A stretch of 37,792 bases of DNA. Origin: Planococcus soli (GTDB lineage Bacteria; Bacillota; Bacilli; Bacillales_A; Planococcaceae). Shown one piece after another: positions 24,993 to 32,373 of this stretch. The notes below the pieces were generated by a model. That model ran no database searches and was not told the DNA's origin. It saw only the letters and a list, made by a program, of their open reading frames with translations. Position 1 is the stretch's first letter, and each line of letters begins with the position of its first letter. The translations under genes were made by a program, and so were the position numbers. Where the stretch lies: NCBI RefSeq assembly GCF_016881065.1, contig NZ_WXYN01000005.1:1-37792 (forward strand). Reading direction: 5' to 3'.

Positions 24993-25257
24993 GGAAATAA
25001 ACGACGATGACCATGATTACGTAAAAAGCCAGCAGCAGTACGACTACTCCTGTGAATAATCGAAAGAGTGTCGTGAAAATGTAAAGAAATCCTTTCAATA
25101 AGTTTTTCGAAAAAATAGTAATTAAAACCAGCACTCCCAAGGGTAAAATCAATCCTTCAGGGAGTGTTGTTGCAAGCAAAATGATTCCTAGAAAAAGAAA
25201 CATCTTCGACTTCCAATCCATATTCATATACTTTTCCTTCATGTTTACGATTATCAT
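24985..25257 (-). CDS. Small membrane protein
   Basis: A 90-residue very hydrophobic protein with three probable membrane segments: ~18-33, ~36-50 and ~60-88 (LFRLFTGVVVLLLAFYVIMV). The ATG at 25257 follows GGGGAGG. No domain is recognised. It is convergent with the HTH gene and overlaps its end by 8 bp. It could be an entry-exclusion or immunity-type product, but nothing visible shows this. Confidence 0.6.
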   Translation of the reverse strand: MIIVNMKEKYMNMDWKSKMFLFLGIILLATTLPEGLILPLGVLVLITIFSKNLLKGFLYIFTTLFRLFTGVVVLLLAFYVIMVIVVYFLT

Positions 25258-25474
25258 TATTATCCTCCCCTTTCCTTTGTAAAGATTTATAAACTGTTGA
25301 ATCTGATGCGCTTGAATTATTCTTGCCTAACGTATGACCAGTGGACTTAGCGTTGATTTACTTGTTTCTTACGCTCCATATATTAATTAGTCATTCGACA
25401 TCGCTTTTCGTTAACGACCCCGCCTCTTCAATTGATTTCAGTATCCCCCAAATTCGTTTTTCGTAATTCTTTGC

Positions 25475-25900
25475 TTAATCTCTACTAAAGAAACCGGTGA
25501 TCATCGAAGTCAATGTCTCGATAATACCAACCTGCATTAAGATGACAGCCAGCATGCGTCCGACGATTGTCTTCCCGATGATAAATCGCCGTAACATACA
25601 GTCGTTGTCGTCACGACAGCCTATCAAAGTGCATACATGTACGTATCGATTGAGGAATCTAGACACACAATCGGAATTGGAATAATAAATAGGAGAACCA
25701 GCGCAACAATCAAGACTTTTTCTAACCCGTTCGCAATAATTTATAGACCAGCGACATGTAACGTGAGCGATTAAAAGATTTTTTTTCATTGTATTCAAAG
25801 GATATGGAATAAATATAGGTGTTTTGAGATTTTTTTTAATTTCAGTGGAAAAGGAACATTTGCTTTCGCAAACAGAAGAATTAATCGGTGAGTTTGACAT
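25475..25900 (-). CDS. Doubtful Cys-rich ORF with hydrophobic C-terminus
   Basis: A 141-codon open frame with nine or so cysteines scattered through its middle and a hydrophobic end (GRMLAVILMQVGIIETLTSM, then ITGFFSRD). No ribosome binding site precedes any of its possible starts, and the codon pattern of the first 100 residues does not look selected. The last ~40 residues could be the relic of a real membrane protein. I would not call this a gene without homologues. Confidence 0.2.
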   Translation of the reverse strand: MSNSPINSSVCESKCSFSTEIKKNLKTPIFIPYPLNTMKKNLLIAHVTCRWSINYCERVRKSLDCCAGSPIYYSNSDCVSRFLNRYVHVCTLIGCRDDNDCMLRRFIIGKTIVGRMLAVILMQVGIIETLTSMITGFFSRD

Positions 25901-26065
25901 GAACAGATCAAAGAATATGAAAAAAATTCATAAACTTATTAAGAAAGGTCATCCTAGTATAAGTTAATGAACAGGAAATATAAGTGTCAATGTCTGCCTC
26001 ACAGGATGTGACCCATAAGTAGAGCTTCTTTTACAAACATCCCGCAACGTTTGCAAGCAGAAAAA

Positions 26066-26115
26066 TCCCAAATGAGCTCACTTTAACAGTGTCTGCCATT
26101 TTGGATTCAGTTCAT
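26066..26115. repeat. IS-end-like block, copy 1
   Basis: TCCCAAAT, 16 bp of unlike sequence, then TGTCT-N3-ATTTTGGATTCAGTTCAT. A diverged second copy with the same 16 bp spacing lies at 34566-34614. No transposase is near either. They look like remnants of the ends of one insertion-sequence family, but I cannot name it. Confidence 0.4.
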
Positions 26116-26238
26116 AAAACGGAATAGAGGGTTTGTTTTTCAACATTTCAAGTCATTTGTTCCTATATCTTCATATGGATGGATATTAGTTAATCAAGAC
26201 TGAATTCTACCTCTAGGATATATATCTAATTAACCAAA

Positions 26239-26293
26239 GCAGAAATATCTACCTAACTAAAGTAGAAATATCTACCTGTGTTAGGTAGATATT
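26239..26293. repeat. Iteron-like cluster downstream of the partition genes
   Basis: Two copies of the replication-array core at 26239-26252 (one mismatch) and 26262-26275 (GTAGAAATATCTAC), 23 bp apart. A third copy is inverted at 26284-26294. An exact 14-base inverted repeat (AATATCTACCTAAC, 26244-26257 and 26280-26293) folds the cluster. It lies just past the end of the RHH partition gene. It may be a centromere-like or incompatibility site that shares a binding protein with the main array. Confidence 0.65.
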
Positions 26294-26328
26294 TGTTAGG
26301 AAGTTAAAAAATATTAATCTATAAAACT

Positions 26329-26790
26329 TTACTCACCTTCTTCATTGAAGAATCCGGTCATGTAGTCAAATTGTTTTTGTTGCCGATCGGTTAACTCATT
26401 TTTTGTATAATACTCTACAAGTTCTGAAATAATGGCATAAGTTTTATTTTCGTCCATGAACTTTCCAAGTACTCCAATTTGAATGTGAAGTTCATTAGGC
26501 ACTTTAATGGACTTAACGTTATTAGTTTTTCCTACAACGGACTTTGCTTTACGGGGCTTTCTTATCTTTGGTTCGGGAGCGGGAATTACAGAATTACTCT
26601 CAGGTAATGAGTTAAGTACATTTTTTTCTACAACATCAAATCCTTTGTCAGCAGGCTGTGATGAGTTTAAGGGACCATTATTGAATTTGAAATCATTTTG
26701 ACTGTTTATTACTACAGGCTTTGGTCTTTCAAGTGTACTAGTTCTTGTCTTTTTCTTAATTAGAGGGCCTTTCTTTGAGCTTTCAGACAT
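26329..26790 (-). CDS. RHH-type partition partner of ParA (ParB/ParG-like)
   Basis: A 153-residue protein from ATG 26790 behind AGGAGGAG, overlapping the parA stop by 8 bp. The N-terminal ~90 residues are disordered and basic (KKGPLIKKKTRTSTLERPKP). The C-terminal part (NNVKSIKVPNELHIQIGVLG followed by TYAIISELVEYYTKNEL) fits a ribbon-helix-helix DNA-binding domain. It should bind the centromere and stimulate ParA. A flexible N-terminus with an arginine or lysine finger is usual for such partners. Family membership is inferred from fold and position. Confidence 0.75.
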   Translation of the reverse strand: MSESSKKGPLIKKKTRTSTLERPKPVVINSQNDFKFNNGPLNSSQPADKGFDVVEKNVLNSLPESNSVIPAPEPKIRKPRKAKSVVGKTNNVKSIKVPNELHIQIGVLGKFMDENKTYAIISELVEYYTKNELTDRQQKQFDYMTGFFNEEGE

Positions 26791-27592
26791 GGGTATTCTC
26801 CTCCTCAAACCTAGCAAGTTTTCCCTCTATTTCATCGACGACATCTAAAAATGTTTGATGAGCTTTTCGGTCGTGATGATCTTCGCTTTTAATTCCGGTC
26901 ACGTCCCACGCCTTTAAGCGTTCTAAATGCTTAATGACATTTTTAAAGACATTGTCTTCCCCGAAAAGTTCAGTTGCGCGTTCAACTGTACTTACGTCTA
27001 CTCGTCCACCTGCTCTTAAAAGTACCGGCAATACACCGAGAACTTGAATATCGGCTTCGTATTCATCTGCCATAAACTGCAAATATGATACGTACGTTTC
27101 TGCACCCTCCAACGAAAGTTCTTGAGCTTGCAATATGATAAGAACATAATCAGAAGCCATCATAGCATTGTCTGAGTAGTCGCTGATCGTCGGTGGAACA
27201 TCAATGAAAATATAGTCATAGTTTGCTTTTAGAGGTTCTAGTAGTGTCTTTAATAAAGTAATTTGATCGAAATCATTCTGAAAGTTTTGGTATAAAAATT
27301 TTGAAAAGTTTTTAAAAGACACAGCGGCTGGAATCAGGTCAAGATTTTCCGAAACCTTAATAACAACGTCTTGGAGGTTTTGATTCTTGAAGCCATCAAA
27401 TATGGTTTGTCCAATCTCTCCAATTCCTGCTGAACGGGCTACCAATGTGCTGGCGTTCCCCTGTGGATCCATATCAACGAGAAGAACCTTCTTCTTATGT
27501 ATAGTTGCGTATTCCCAACTTACCATGACAGAAACTTTGGTTTTACCCACTCCACCTTTAAAATTACCTACAACAATTGTTTTAGCTGTCAT
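26783..27592 (-). CDS. parA: ParA-family partition ATPase
   Basis: A 269-residue ATPase with the deviant Walker A KGGVGKT at 12-18 (IVVGNFKGGVGKTKVSV), the Walker A' region LVDMDPQGNAST and the Walker B IFIDVPPTISDYSD. It has no N-terminal HTH, so it is of the short soluble type, and autoregulation, if any, would be by its RHH partner. It starts behind AGGAGG and forms an operon with that partner. It moves plasmid copies apart before division. A 17 bp inverted repeat covers the promoter side. Confidence 0.93.
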   Translation of the reverse strand: MTAKTIVVGNFKGGVGKTKVSVMVSWEYATIHKKKVLLVDMDPQGNASTLVARSAGIGEIGQTIFDGFKNQNLQDVVIKVSENLDLIPAAVSFKNFSKFLYQNFQNDFDQITLLKTLLEPLKANYDYIFIDVPPTISDYSDNAMMASDYVLIILQAQELSLEGAETYVSYLQFMADEYEADIQVLGVLPVLLRAGGRVDVSTVERATELFGEDNVFKNVIKHLERLKAWDVTGIKSEDHHDRKAHQTFLDVVDEIEGKLARFEEENTHV

Positions 27593-27633
27593 TATTATTC
27601 CTCCTAAAATTTAGATAACTACAAACTTCTACC

Positions 27634-27690
27634 TCACAAACTTCTACTTCTGTATAGTTCTGATAATAACACAAGTAGAAGTTTGTGAGA
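27634..27690 (-). promoter_or_regulatory. Palindromic operator upstream of parA
   Basis: The 17-base arms CTCACAAACTTCTACTT (27634-27650) and its inverse (27674-27690) are separated by 23 bp. The arm contains AAGTAGAA, the half-site of the neighbouring iterons. The spacer includes TATAG/TATTAT-like -10 candidates for the leftward par promoter. Autorepression by the RHH partner, or binding by Rep, is plausible. Confidence 0.55.
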
Positions 27691-27752
27691 ATTAAAAATA
27701 AATTGTAACACAAATGTAATATTTAGGAGTTATTCCTCGCGTCGGTAGAAAA

Positions 27753-28359
27753 GTAGAAATATCTACCTGTGTGAGAATGCTGTTCATATAAACATAAGTA
27801 GAAGAGTAGAAATATCTACTTATGTGAGAATGCTTATTGTTCTAACAAAAGTAGAAAAGTAGAAATATCTACCTCTGCGACAAATCAATTAATTCTAACA
27901 AAAGTAGAAAAGTAGAAATATCTACTTTTGCGTGCATGCTGTTCATTCTAACAAAAGTAGAAAAGAAGAAATATCTACTTTTGCGAGAATGCTGTTCATT
28001 CTAATAAAAGTAGAAAAGTAGAAATATCTACTTTTGCGAGAATGCTGTTCATTCTAACAAAAGTAGAAAAGTAGAAATATCTACTTTTGTTAGAAAGGTG
28101 GAAATTCTAACAAAAGTAGAAAAATCCACTTATGTTAGAATACGAGATAATTTAAAAATGCTTAAAAGATTGCCATATCTAATGTTTAAATTTCTCTTTT
28201 TATAGATTTTTATTTTTTTATTCTCACATAAGTAGAAAAGTAGAAATATCTACCTTTGCGAGAATGCTGTTCATTCTAATAAAAGTAGAAAAGTAGAAAT
28301 ATCTACTTTTGCGAGAATGCTGTTCATTCTAACAAAAGTAGAAAAGTAGAAATATCTAC
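27753..28359 (+). repeat. 53 bp iteron array with AT-rich gap: replication origin
   Basis: The core GTAGAAATATCTAC starts at 27753, 27806, 27859, 27912, 27965 (one mismatch), 28018 and 28071, and again at 28240, 28293 and 28346, every step within a block being exactly 53 bp. A decayed unit lies at about 28116. The full unit has arms CAAAAGTAGA and TCTACTTTTG around the core. Between the blocks, 28141-28225 is very AT-rich (long T and A runs) and may be the unwinding element. The rep gene starts 117 bp downstream. Iterons plus AT-rich DNA next to rep is the usual layout of a theta-replication origin. Confidence 0.88.
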
Positions 28360-28475
28360 TTTTGTAAGTACGAAACCCTTGATTTACCGCTATTTACAGA
28401 GCTGTTTCCTTGCTTTAGCTTTAAATATAGAGAGACTAAGTATAGCTCGTAGAACACGGGGAAGGGGACTGCTGT

Positions 28476-29987
28476 GTGGTTACAATGACCAATATATTTA
28501 ATTTGCTTTTGCACGAAGGAATTAATACTTTTAAAAAGATAGGATCTGCTGCATCCCTTCCTCAACTAATCAATGATCAGAAGGAAACGCAAAGGCATAA
28601 AAAAGGTGCAATCTCTGTGACCCGATCTAAAGAAGATCTATCGACACCAGGAGGTGTTAGAGGGTATGTGATTACCTCGAAAGAGACTCTCTTGGAGGAT
28701 TCTGTTGAACTTTCGCATTGGACCCCCAATGTACACAACTACTTAGGGTATAGTGATACTCAAAAACGGCACCTCAAGGGACACACCGAAAAGAACCTGC
28801 AGCAAATCAATACGTTCGTTGTCGACATCGACTCGAAAAAACAACCGTATACGGAAATCCTGACCGCTGCACTTGATCACAGCGTCGGAATCCCAACGCT
28901 GGTCCTGGAGACGCCAAAAGGCTTTCAGGTCTATTTTGTGTTGGAAACGCCACTGTTCATCAGCAACCAGAACGACTACCGCGGACTGAAAGTGGCCAAA
29001 CGCATTTCTGAGAACATCCGGCGCAGCTTGGCCAAGGTTTTGCAGGGAGTGGATCTCTCGTGTAATGATTTTGGTTTTTTCCGCATGCCCAACGAAGAAA
29101 ACGTCCGCTGGTTCTCCGACAAGATGGTCTTTTCCATGCACAACTTAATTGCTTGGTCGAAACGACAGGACGATGATCAGAACCGCGGGCTATTCGTGGT
29201 GGAATCGAAAGGGGAGGCACTGGATCCGACACACGCCGAGTGGTTCCGGGAATTATTGGCCACCCGCCACGTAAAAGGAAGCGACGGACAGATTGGACGT
29301 GACAACCTGATGTATACGCTCGCGCTGGCTTGTTACAGTGCTGGAAAAGGGCAGGGGGAGACCTTGGACCTGCTGGATGAATACAATTCTTCATTGGCAG
29401 CACCTGTACGCCACAGTGAGGTTCAGAAAATTGTGAAGAGCGCCTACAAGGGGCGCTTCAAAGGCGCGAGCCAACTCTATATTCGAGAACTTCTCGAGAA
29501 TTGGCTTCCAGGAAAAGATGTACCGGTCACGAATCACGTAGGAGGCTGGTACAAATTCAAGAAGGAACGGAAAGATCGCGTCCGCAGCCACTATGACGAG
29601 TGGGAAGGGGACTTACTCGCCTACATCCAATCGGAAGCCAGTACGGTGCAACCGATTATATGGACCACACAGAGTGCCGTGTGTGAAGCAGTCGGAATGT
29701 CCCGCAGCACGTTCAACGAAGTCATCCGGAAATCCAAGAAACTCTTAATCAAGCGAATTGGGAAAGGGCGCAGCGCACAGACCGGTTTGACCTCTGTTGC
29801 TGTGCTTCTTCAGTGCGCCCTTGAATACAACCAGCAGCACCGTGCTTTGTATACCGATGCGGTCTCTTTGATGACTGGCTCACGTGAGAATGCTAGCGCC
29901 TTATGGGAACTTGAAAATCAACTCGCTTTGCTGACGAAATTTCCTGAAAACCCGGCTCTAACTGGAAAAAAATTCAATTCGTCATAA
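28476..29987 (+). CDS. Plasmid replication initiator with primase-like and PriCT domains
   Basis: A 503-residue Rep protein. Residues ~85-230 (NTFVVDIDSKKQPYTEIL, then TLVLETPKGFQVYFVLETPL) carry a DxD-type motif and beta strands like an archaeo-eukaryotic-type primase core. Residues ~265-330 match the primase C-terminal PriCT_1 domain (IGRDNLMYTLALACYSAGKG). The C-terminal ~150 residues include an HTH-like part (TTQSAVCEAVGMSRSTFNEV). It should bind the iterons and open the origin. The start is taken as GTG 28476, eight bases after GAAGGGG; ATG 28485 is also in frame. The 3' two-thirds are noticeably GC-richer than the origin. Whether it keeps primase activity is not known. Confidence 0.82.
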   Translation: MVTMTNIFNLLLHEGINTFKKIGSAASLPQLINDQKETQRHKKGAISVTRSKEDLSTPGGVRGYVITSKETLLEDSVELSHWTPNVHNYLGYSDTQKRHLKGHTEKNLQQINTFVVDIDSKKQPYTEILTAALDHSVGIPTLVLETPKGFQVYFVLETPLFISNQNDYRGLKVAKRISENIRRSLAKVLQGVDLSCNDFGFFRMPNEENVRWFSDKMVFSMHNLIAWSKRQDDDQNRGLFVVESKGEALDPTHAEWFRELLATRHVKGSDGQIGRDNLMYTLALACYSAGKGQGETLDLLDEYNSSLAAPVRHSEVQKIVKSAYKGRFKGASQLYIRELLENWLPGKDVPVTNHVGGWYKFKKERKDRVRSHYDEWEGDLLAYIQSEASTVQPIIWTTQSAVCEAVGMSRSTFNEVIRKSKKLLIKRIGKGRSAQTGLTSVAVLLQCALEYNQQHRALYTDAVSLMTGSRENASALWELENQLALLTKFPENPALTGKKFNSS

Positions 29988-30129
29988 GTGTCCAGTCTGC
30001 CAATACATATCTGTATACGTGTTCTGTTTTGATTGATAAGTTTTAGTCGTGCATTTTTATCTACCTTAGTGAATTCATTTTGGTGATTTTCTTTTACCTG
30101 TTAAACTAGATGTAAAGAAGGGCAGGGGA

Positions 30130-30978
30130 ATGAAGATGCTGTATGGCTATGAGGAGTATCGATTAAAAGAGGGCATTTCTCCTGGTACGCTGGTGACGGA
30201 ATTGGAACTGTTGAAGTCATTTGTTCGTTTTGTGAACCTGCGGAATCAGAAACAGCTGGAGCCGTATGAAATCAAACCGTCCGATGTGCGGGCATTCTTG
30301 GATCAGGAGAAGGCAAAAGGGTTAAAGTCGGGTACGGTTAAACGAAAACTATCCCATATTCGGCAGTATTTTCATTACCTTTGGAAGATGGGGAAGGTAC
30401 AGGTTGATTTCATGCCTAAGTTTGAATACAAGTTGGTGGTGGAGAAACCAGTAGCAGAATTGCTTTATTCTGAGTTTGCGGAGCAAAAGAAAAAGGTGCT
30501 ACAGCATCGGACGTTGATGTTGAATGCGAAGCTTTACTTTCTCTTTGCGATGGTTGGTTTTCGGATGCGGGAGATTGAGCGGTTACGGAGTAGACATTTC
30601 CGTGATTTGGGGGACCGAATCGAAATGAATTTTGTGACGTCCCAGGATGTTTTTTGGCAGTTAACTTTCGAGGATTCGACAGAAGTAGCGGTCATTGTAC
30701 AAGCGATGGAGCGAGCGTTTTTTCGAGAACACGATTACTTGGTAGCATCGGATAAGAAATTCGGTCCAGATTATGTCCGGAATAACATGAAAGATATCTA
30801 TTCCGGGTTAACAAGAATCTTGCCAAAGCCGTTTAAGACAGAAGAGGTTCGAATTGCTTATATTTACGACCTTTACAAGGTTCAGGAGAAGTCGTTTGAT
30901 GAAATGGTGGAGTTATTGGGTGTAACGCCCGCATCGCTTACATCGACGTTAAAGCTCGTTTTTGAGCGTCATAAATGA
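30130..30978 (+). CDS. Tyrosine-recombinase-fold protein apparently lacking the catalytic tyrosine
   Basis: A 282-residue protein. Residues ~1-95 have the SAM-like core-binding pattern of phage integrases (YEIKPSDVRAFLDQEKAKGL, then KSGTVKRKLSHIRQYFHYLW). Residues ~120-282 follow the catalytic domain. An arginine is kept at MVGFRMREIERL (Arg I) and another in EEVRIAYIYDLY (the HxxR position, but with Glu in place of His). The usual LGH is LGV, and the segment where Tyr should lie reads PASLTSTLKLVFERHK with no tyrosine. It is probably a DNA-binding rather than a cutting protein. It lies 140 bp downstream of rep in the same direction, suggesting a role in replication, copy control or dimer handling. 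The start follows AGAAGGGCAGGGG. Confidence 0.65.
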   Translation: MKMLYGYEEYRLKEGISPGTLVTELELLKSFVRFVNLRNQKQLEPYEIKPSDVRAFLDQEKAKGLKSGTVKRKLSHIRQYFHYLWKMGKVQVDFMPKFEYKLVVEKPVAELLYSEFAEQKKKVLQHRTLMLNAKLYFLFAMVGFRMREIERLRSRHFRDLGDRIEMNFVTSQDVFWQLTFEDSTEVAVIVQAMERAFFREHDYLVASDKKFGPDYVRNNMKDIYSGLTRILPKPFKTEEVRIAYIYDLYKVQEKSFDEMVELLGVTPASLTSTLKLVFERHK

Positions 30979-31008
30979 ATGTAAAAATGTAATAGGCGAA
31001 AGGAGTTT

Positions 31009-31061
31009 GAAATGACTTAAAATTTTAGACAATTTAAGTCATTTCGATTATACTATCTATG
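31009..31061 (+). promoter_or_regulatory. Promoter and operator palindrome of the toxin-antitoxin operon
   Basis: Thirteen-base arms GAAATGACTTAAA (31009-31021) and TTTAAGTCATTTC (31033-31045) form a perfect dyad. TAGACA (31026-31031), a 17 bp spacer and TATACT (31049-31054) make a sigma-A promoter overlapping it. The toxin ATG begins five bases after the -10, so this transcript would have little or no leader. Confidence 0.72.
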
Positions 31062-31511
31062 ACAGAGATTTATTTTTCCAAAACGATTGATAATCAGCAC
31101 CAGGTATTTGCCTTTATTGAAAAGCTGGCCACCGAAGATACGGAACTGAGTGTGTTGATTTTTCAGGGCTTTGAAGATTTGAAAGATGCGCCGGAAGCCC
31201 TGTACCCATTGGGCGAATCGGCACCTTACCGGGTAAAACGGATTTTTCGGGGGCGTGAAATGGATCTGGAGTTGGTAAAGCGGCTTTCAGAACCGCGGAT
31301 TTTTGAAATGAAGGCGGATGATCGAGCTGAATTTCATCGATTCATTTATTTTCCTTATCATTACAAGGATGAACCTTGTTATATATTTGTTTATGGATTT
31401 ACGAAAGTTCATGGAAAACCGGATATGACGAATTTCTACATGAGAAAAGCAAAGCAACTACATGATTATGTGAAGCGGACAAAGCGGGAAAAAGAGTTCT
31501 TTGAGGGGTGA
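31059..31511 (+). CDS. HigB-type (Gp49-like) toxin candidate
   Basis: A 150-residue protein with the pattern of phage-derived Gp49-like / HigB mRNA interferases: an N-terminal LATEDTELSVLIFQGFEDLK region, a strand with basic residues (PYRVKRIFRGREMDLELVKR), FIYFPYHYKDEPCYIFVYGF and a basic C-terminal helix (RKAKQLHDYVKRTKREKEFF). Members cut mRNA at the ribosome. It is directly followed by an Xre-type antitoxin gene, toxin first, as in higBA. There is no ribosome binding site before the ATG and the promoter -10 is five bases away, so translation may be leaderless. The protein is somewhat longer than typical HigB. Confidence 0.72.
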   Translation: MTEIYFSKTIDNQHQVFAFIEKLATEDTELSVLIFQGFEDLKDAPEALYPLGESAPYRVKRIFRGREMDLELVKRLSEPRIFEMKADDRAEFHRFIYFPYHYKDEPCYIFVYGFTKVHGKPDMTNFYMRKAKQLHDYVKRTKREKEFFEG

Positions 31512-31516
31512 AAAAA

Positions 31517-31807
31517 ATGGCCACATTAACTGATTTGAGAAACCGGTTGGTACACAATGATGCGATGAAAGAAGCATTAGAAAGCGATGAATATAGTCAA
31601 AGTCGAACCATCTTTAAAAGACGGATGGAGTTAGGATTTTCTCAAATGGATCTTGCTAAAAAAGCTGGTCTTACTCAGAAAACCATTAGCCGACTTGAAG
31701 GTGGAGATCCAGGAATTCGAAAGAGCACCGTCGAGAAAGTCTATACAGCCTTGAATTTGAAGGAAGATGGTACTTCGACGGATAAGAACTACCTAGTACA
31801 TCAATAG
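31517..31807 (+). CDS. HigA-type Xre antitoxin
   Basis: About 96 residues from ATG 31517, six bases after GAGGGGTGA; a GTG at 31508 overlaps the toxin stop and is also in frame. The helix-turn-helix is clear at ~30-75 (RRMELGFSQMDLAKKAGLTQ, then KTISRLEGGDPGIRKSTVEK). The N-terminal ~30 residues may contact the toxin. It should neutralise the toxin and bind the palindrome at 31009-31045 to repress the operon. A terminator follows at 31860. Confidence 0.8.
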   Translation: MATLTDLRNRLVHNDAMKEALESDEYSQSRTIFKRRMELGFSQMDLAKKAGLTQKTISRLEGGDPGIRKSTVEKVYTALNLKEDGTSTDKNYLVHQ

Positions 31808-31859
31808 TTCAGAAGGTAACCACTTAAAGTTAGAAGGTTTAGATAGGGATATAAGATAA

Positions 31860-31883
31860 GGCTGCCAAGAGGCAGTCTTTTTT
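31860..31883 (+). terminator. Intrinsic terminator of the toxin-antitoxin operon
   Basis: Arms GGCTGCC and GGCAGTC (one G-U pair) around AAGA, followed by TTTTTT. Confidence 0.82.
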
Positions 31884-31970
31884 GATGTTCATTTATATAT
31901 TTAAAATGTTGATCTCATGCGTACGGAATTGCATCTCTTTTAGAATTTTTTAAGTAATAATTATTTTTTT

Positions 31971-31991
31971 CTATAATACCTTGTATTATAG
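31971..31991 (+). promoter_or_regulatory. Palindromic operator of the PadR gene
   Basis: Perfect 9-base arms CTATAATAC and GTATTATAG around CTT. The left arm contains a TATAAT -10 hexamer (31972-31977), and the -35 is weak. A dyad covering the -10 of a padR gene is typical of autorepression by PadR proteins. The binding itself is inferred. Confidence 0.6.
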
Positions 31992-32031
31992 AGTAATATG
32001 AAATAAAGTAATAAAAGAGGGGGTGTGAATA

Positions 32032-32373
32032 ATGGAAATTAATAAAGAAGTGTTAAAAGGTCATATCGATACACTAATCCTTTCTCTTTTGCATGGCAGG
32101 GATATGTATGGGTATGAAATAGCTAAAATTGTGCGTGAGAAAAGTGAAGAACAATTCGAGCTAAAAGAAGGCACGCTTTATCTGTCTTTAAAGCGACTTG
32201 AAAAAAATGAATGGATTGCTTCGTACTGGGGCGATGAACAAGGACCCGGTGGAAGAAGAAAATATTATAAACTCACTTCTTTAGGGAAAGAAGGCTACAT
32301 AGAAAAGCGTTCAGAATGGGCATTTGTGAAAAAACTTATGGATTCATTTTTAGAAGGGGGAGAAGAGGGGTGA
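32032..32373 (+). CDS. PadR-family transcriptional regulator
   Basis: A 113-residue PadR protein with the winged-helix pattern LKGHIDTLILSLLHGRDMYG, YEIAKIV, LKEGTLYLSLKRLEKNEWIA and the wing GPGGRRKYYKLTSLG. It starts behind AGAGGGGGTG. Its TGA overlaps the GTG start of the next gene (GTGA), so the two are coupled. PadR proteins paired with HAAS-type membrane proteins are common in Bacillales, and the regulator probably controls its own operon through the palindrome at 31971-31991. The inducing signal is unknown. Confidence 0.88.
   Translation: MEINKEVLKGHIDTLILSLLHGRDMYGYEIAKIVREKSEEQFELKEGTLYLSLKRLEKNEWIASYWGDEQGPGGRRKYYKLTSLGKEGYIEKRSEWAFVKKLMDSFLEGGEEG

Larger units (their letters stand above)
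25258..26238. other. Gene-poor region between the small membrane protein and the partition genes
   Basis: Nearly 1 kb without a convincing gene. It holds one dubious minus-strand frame (25475-25900), an IS-end-like block (26066-26115) and otherwise AT-rich sequence with no long open frame, tRNA or clear hairpin. It may be decayed DNA at a former insertion site. Confidence 0.6.

Noticed and set aside
27753-28359. CRISPR array
   Set aside because: The repeat is short and palindromic, the spacers are near-identical to each other, and no cas genes are present; it is an iteron array.
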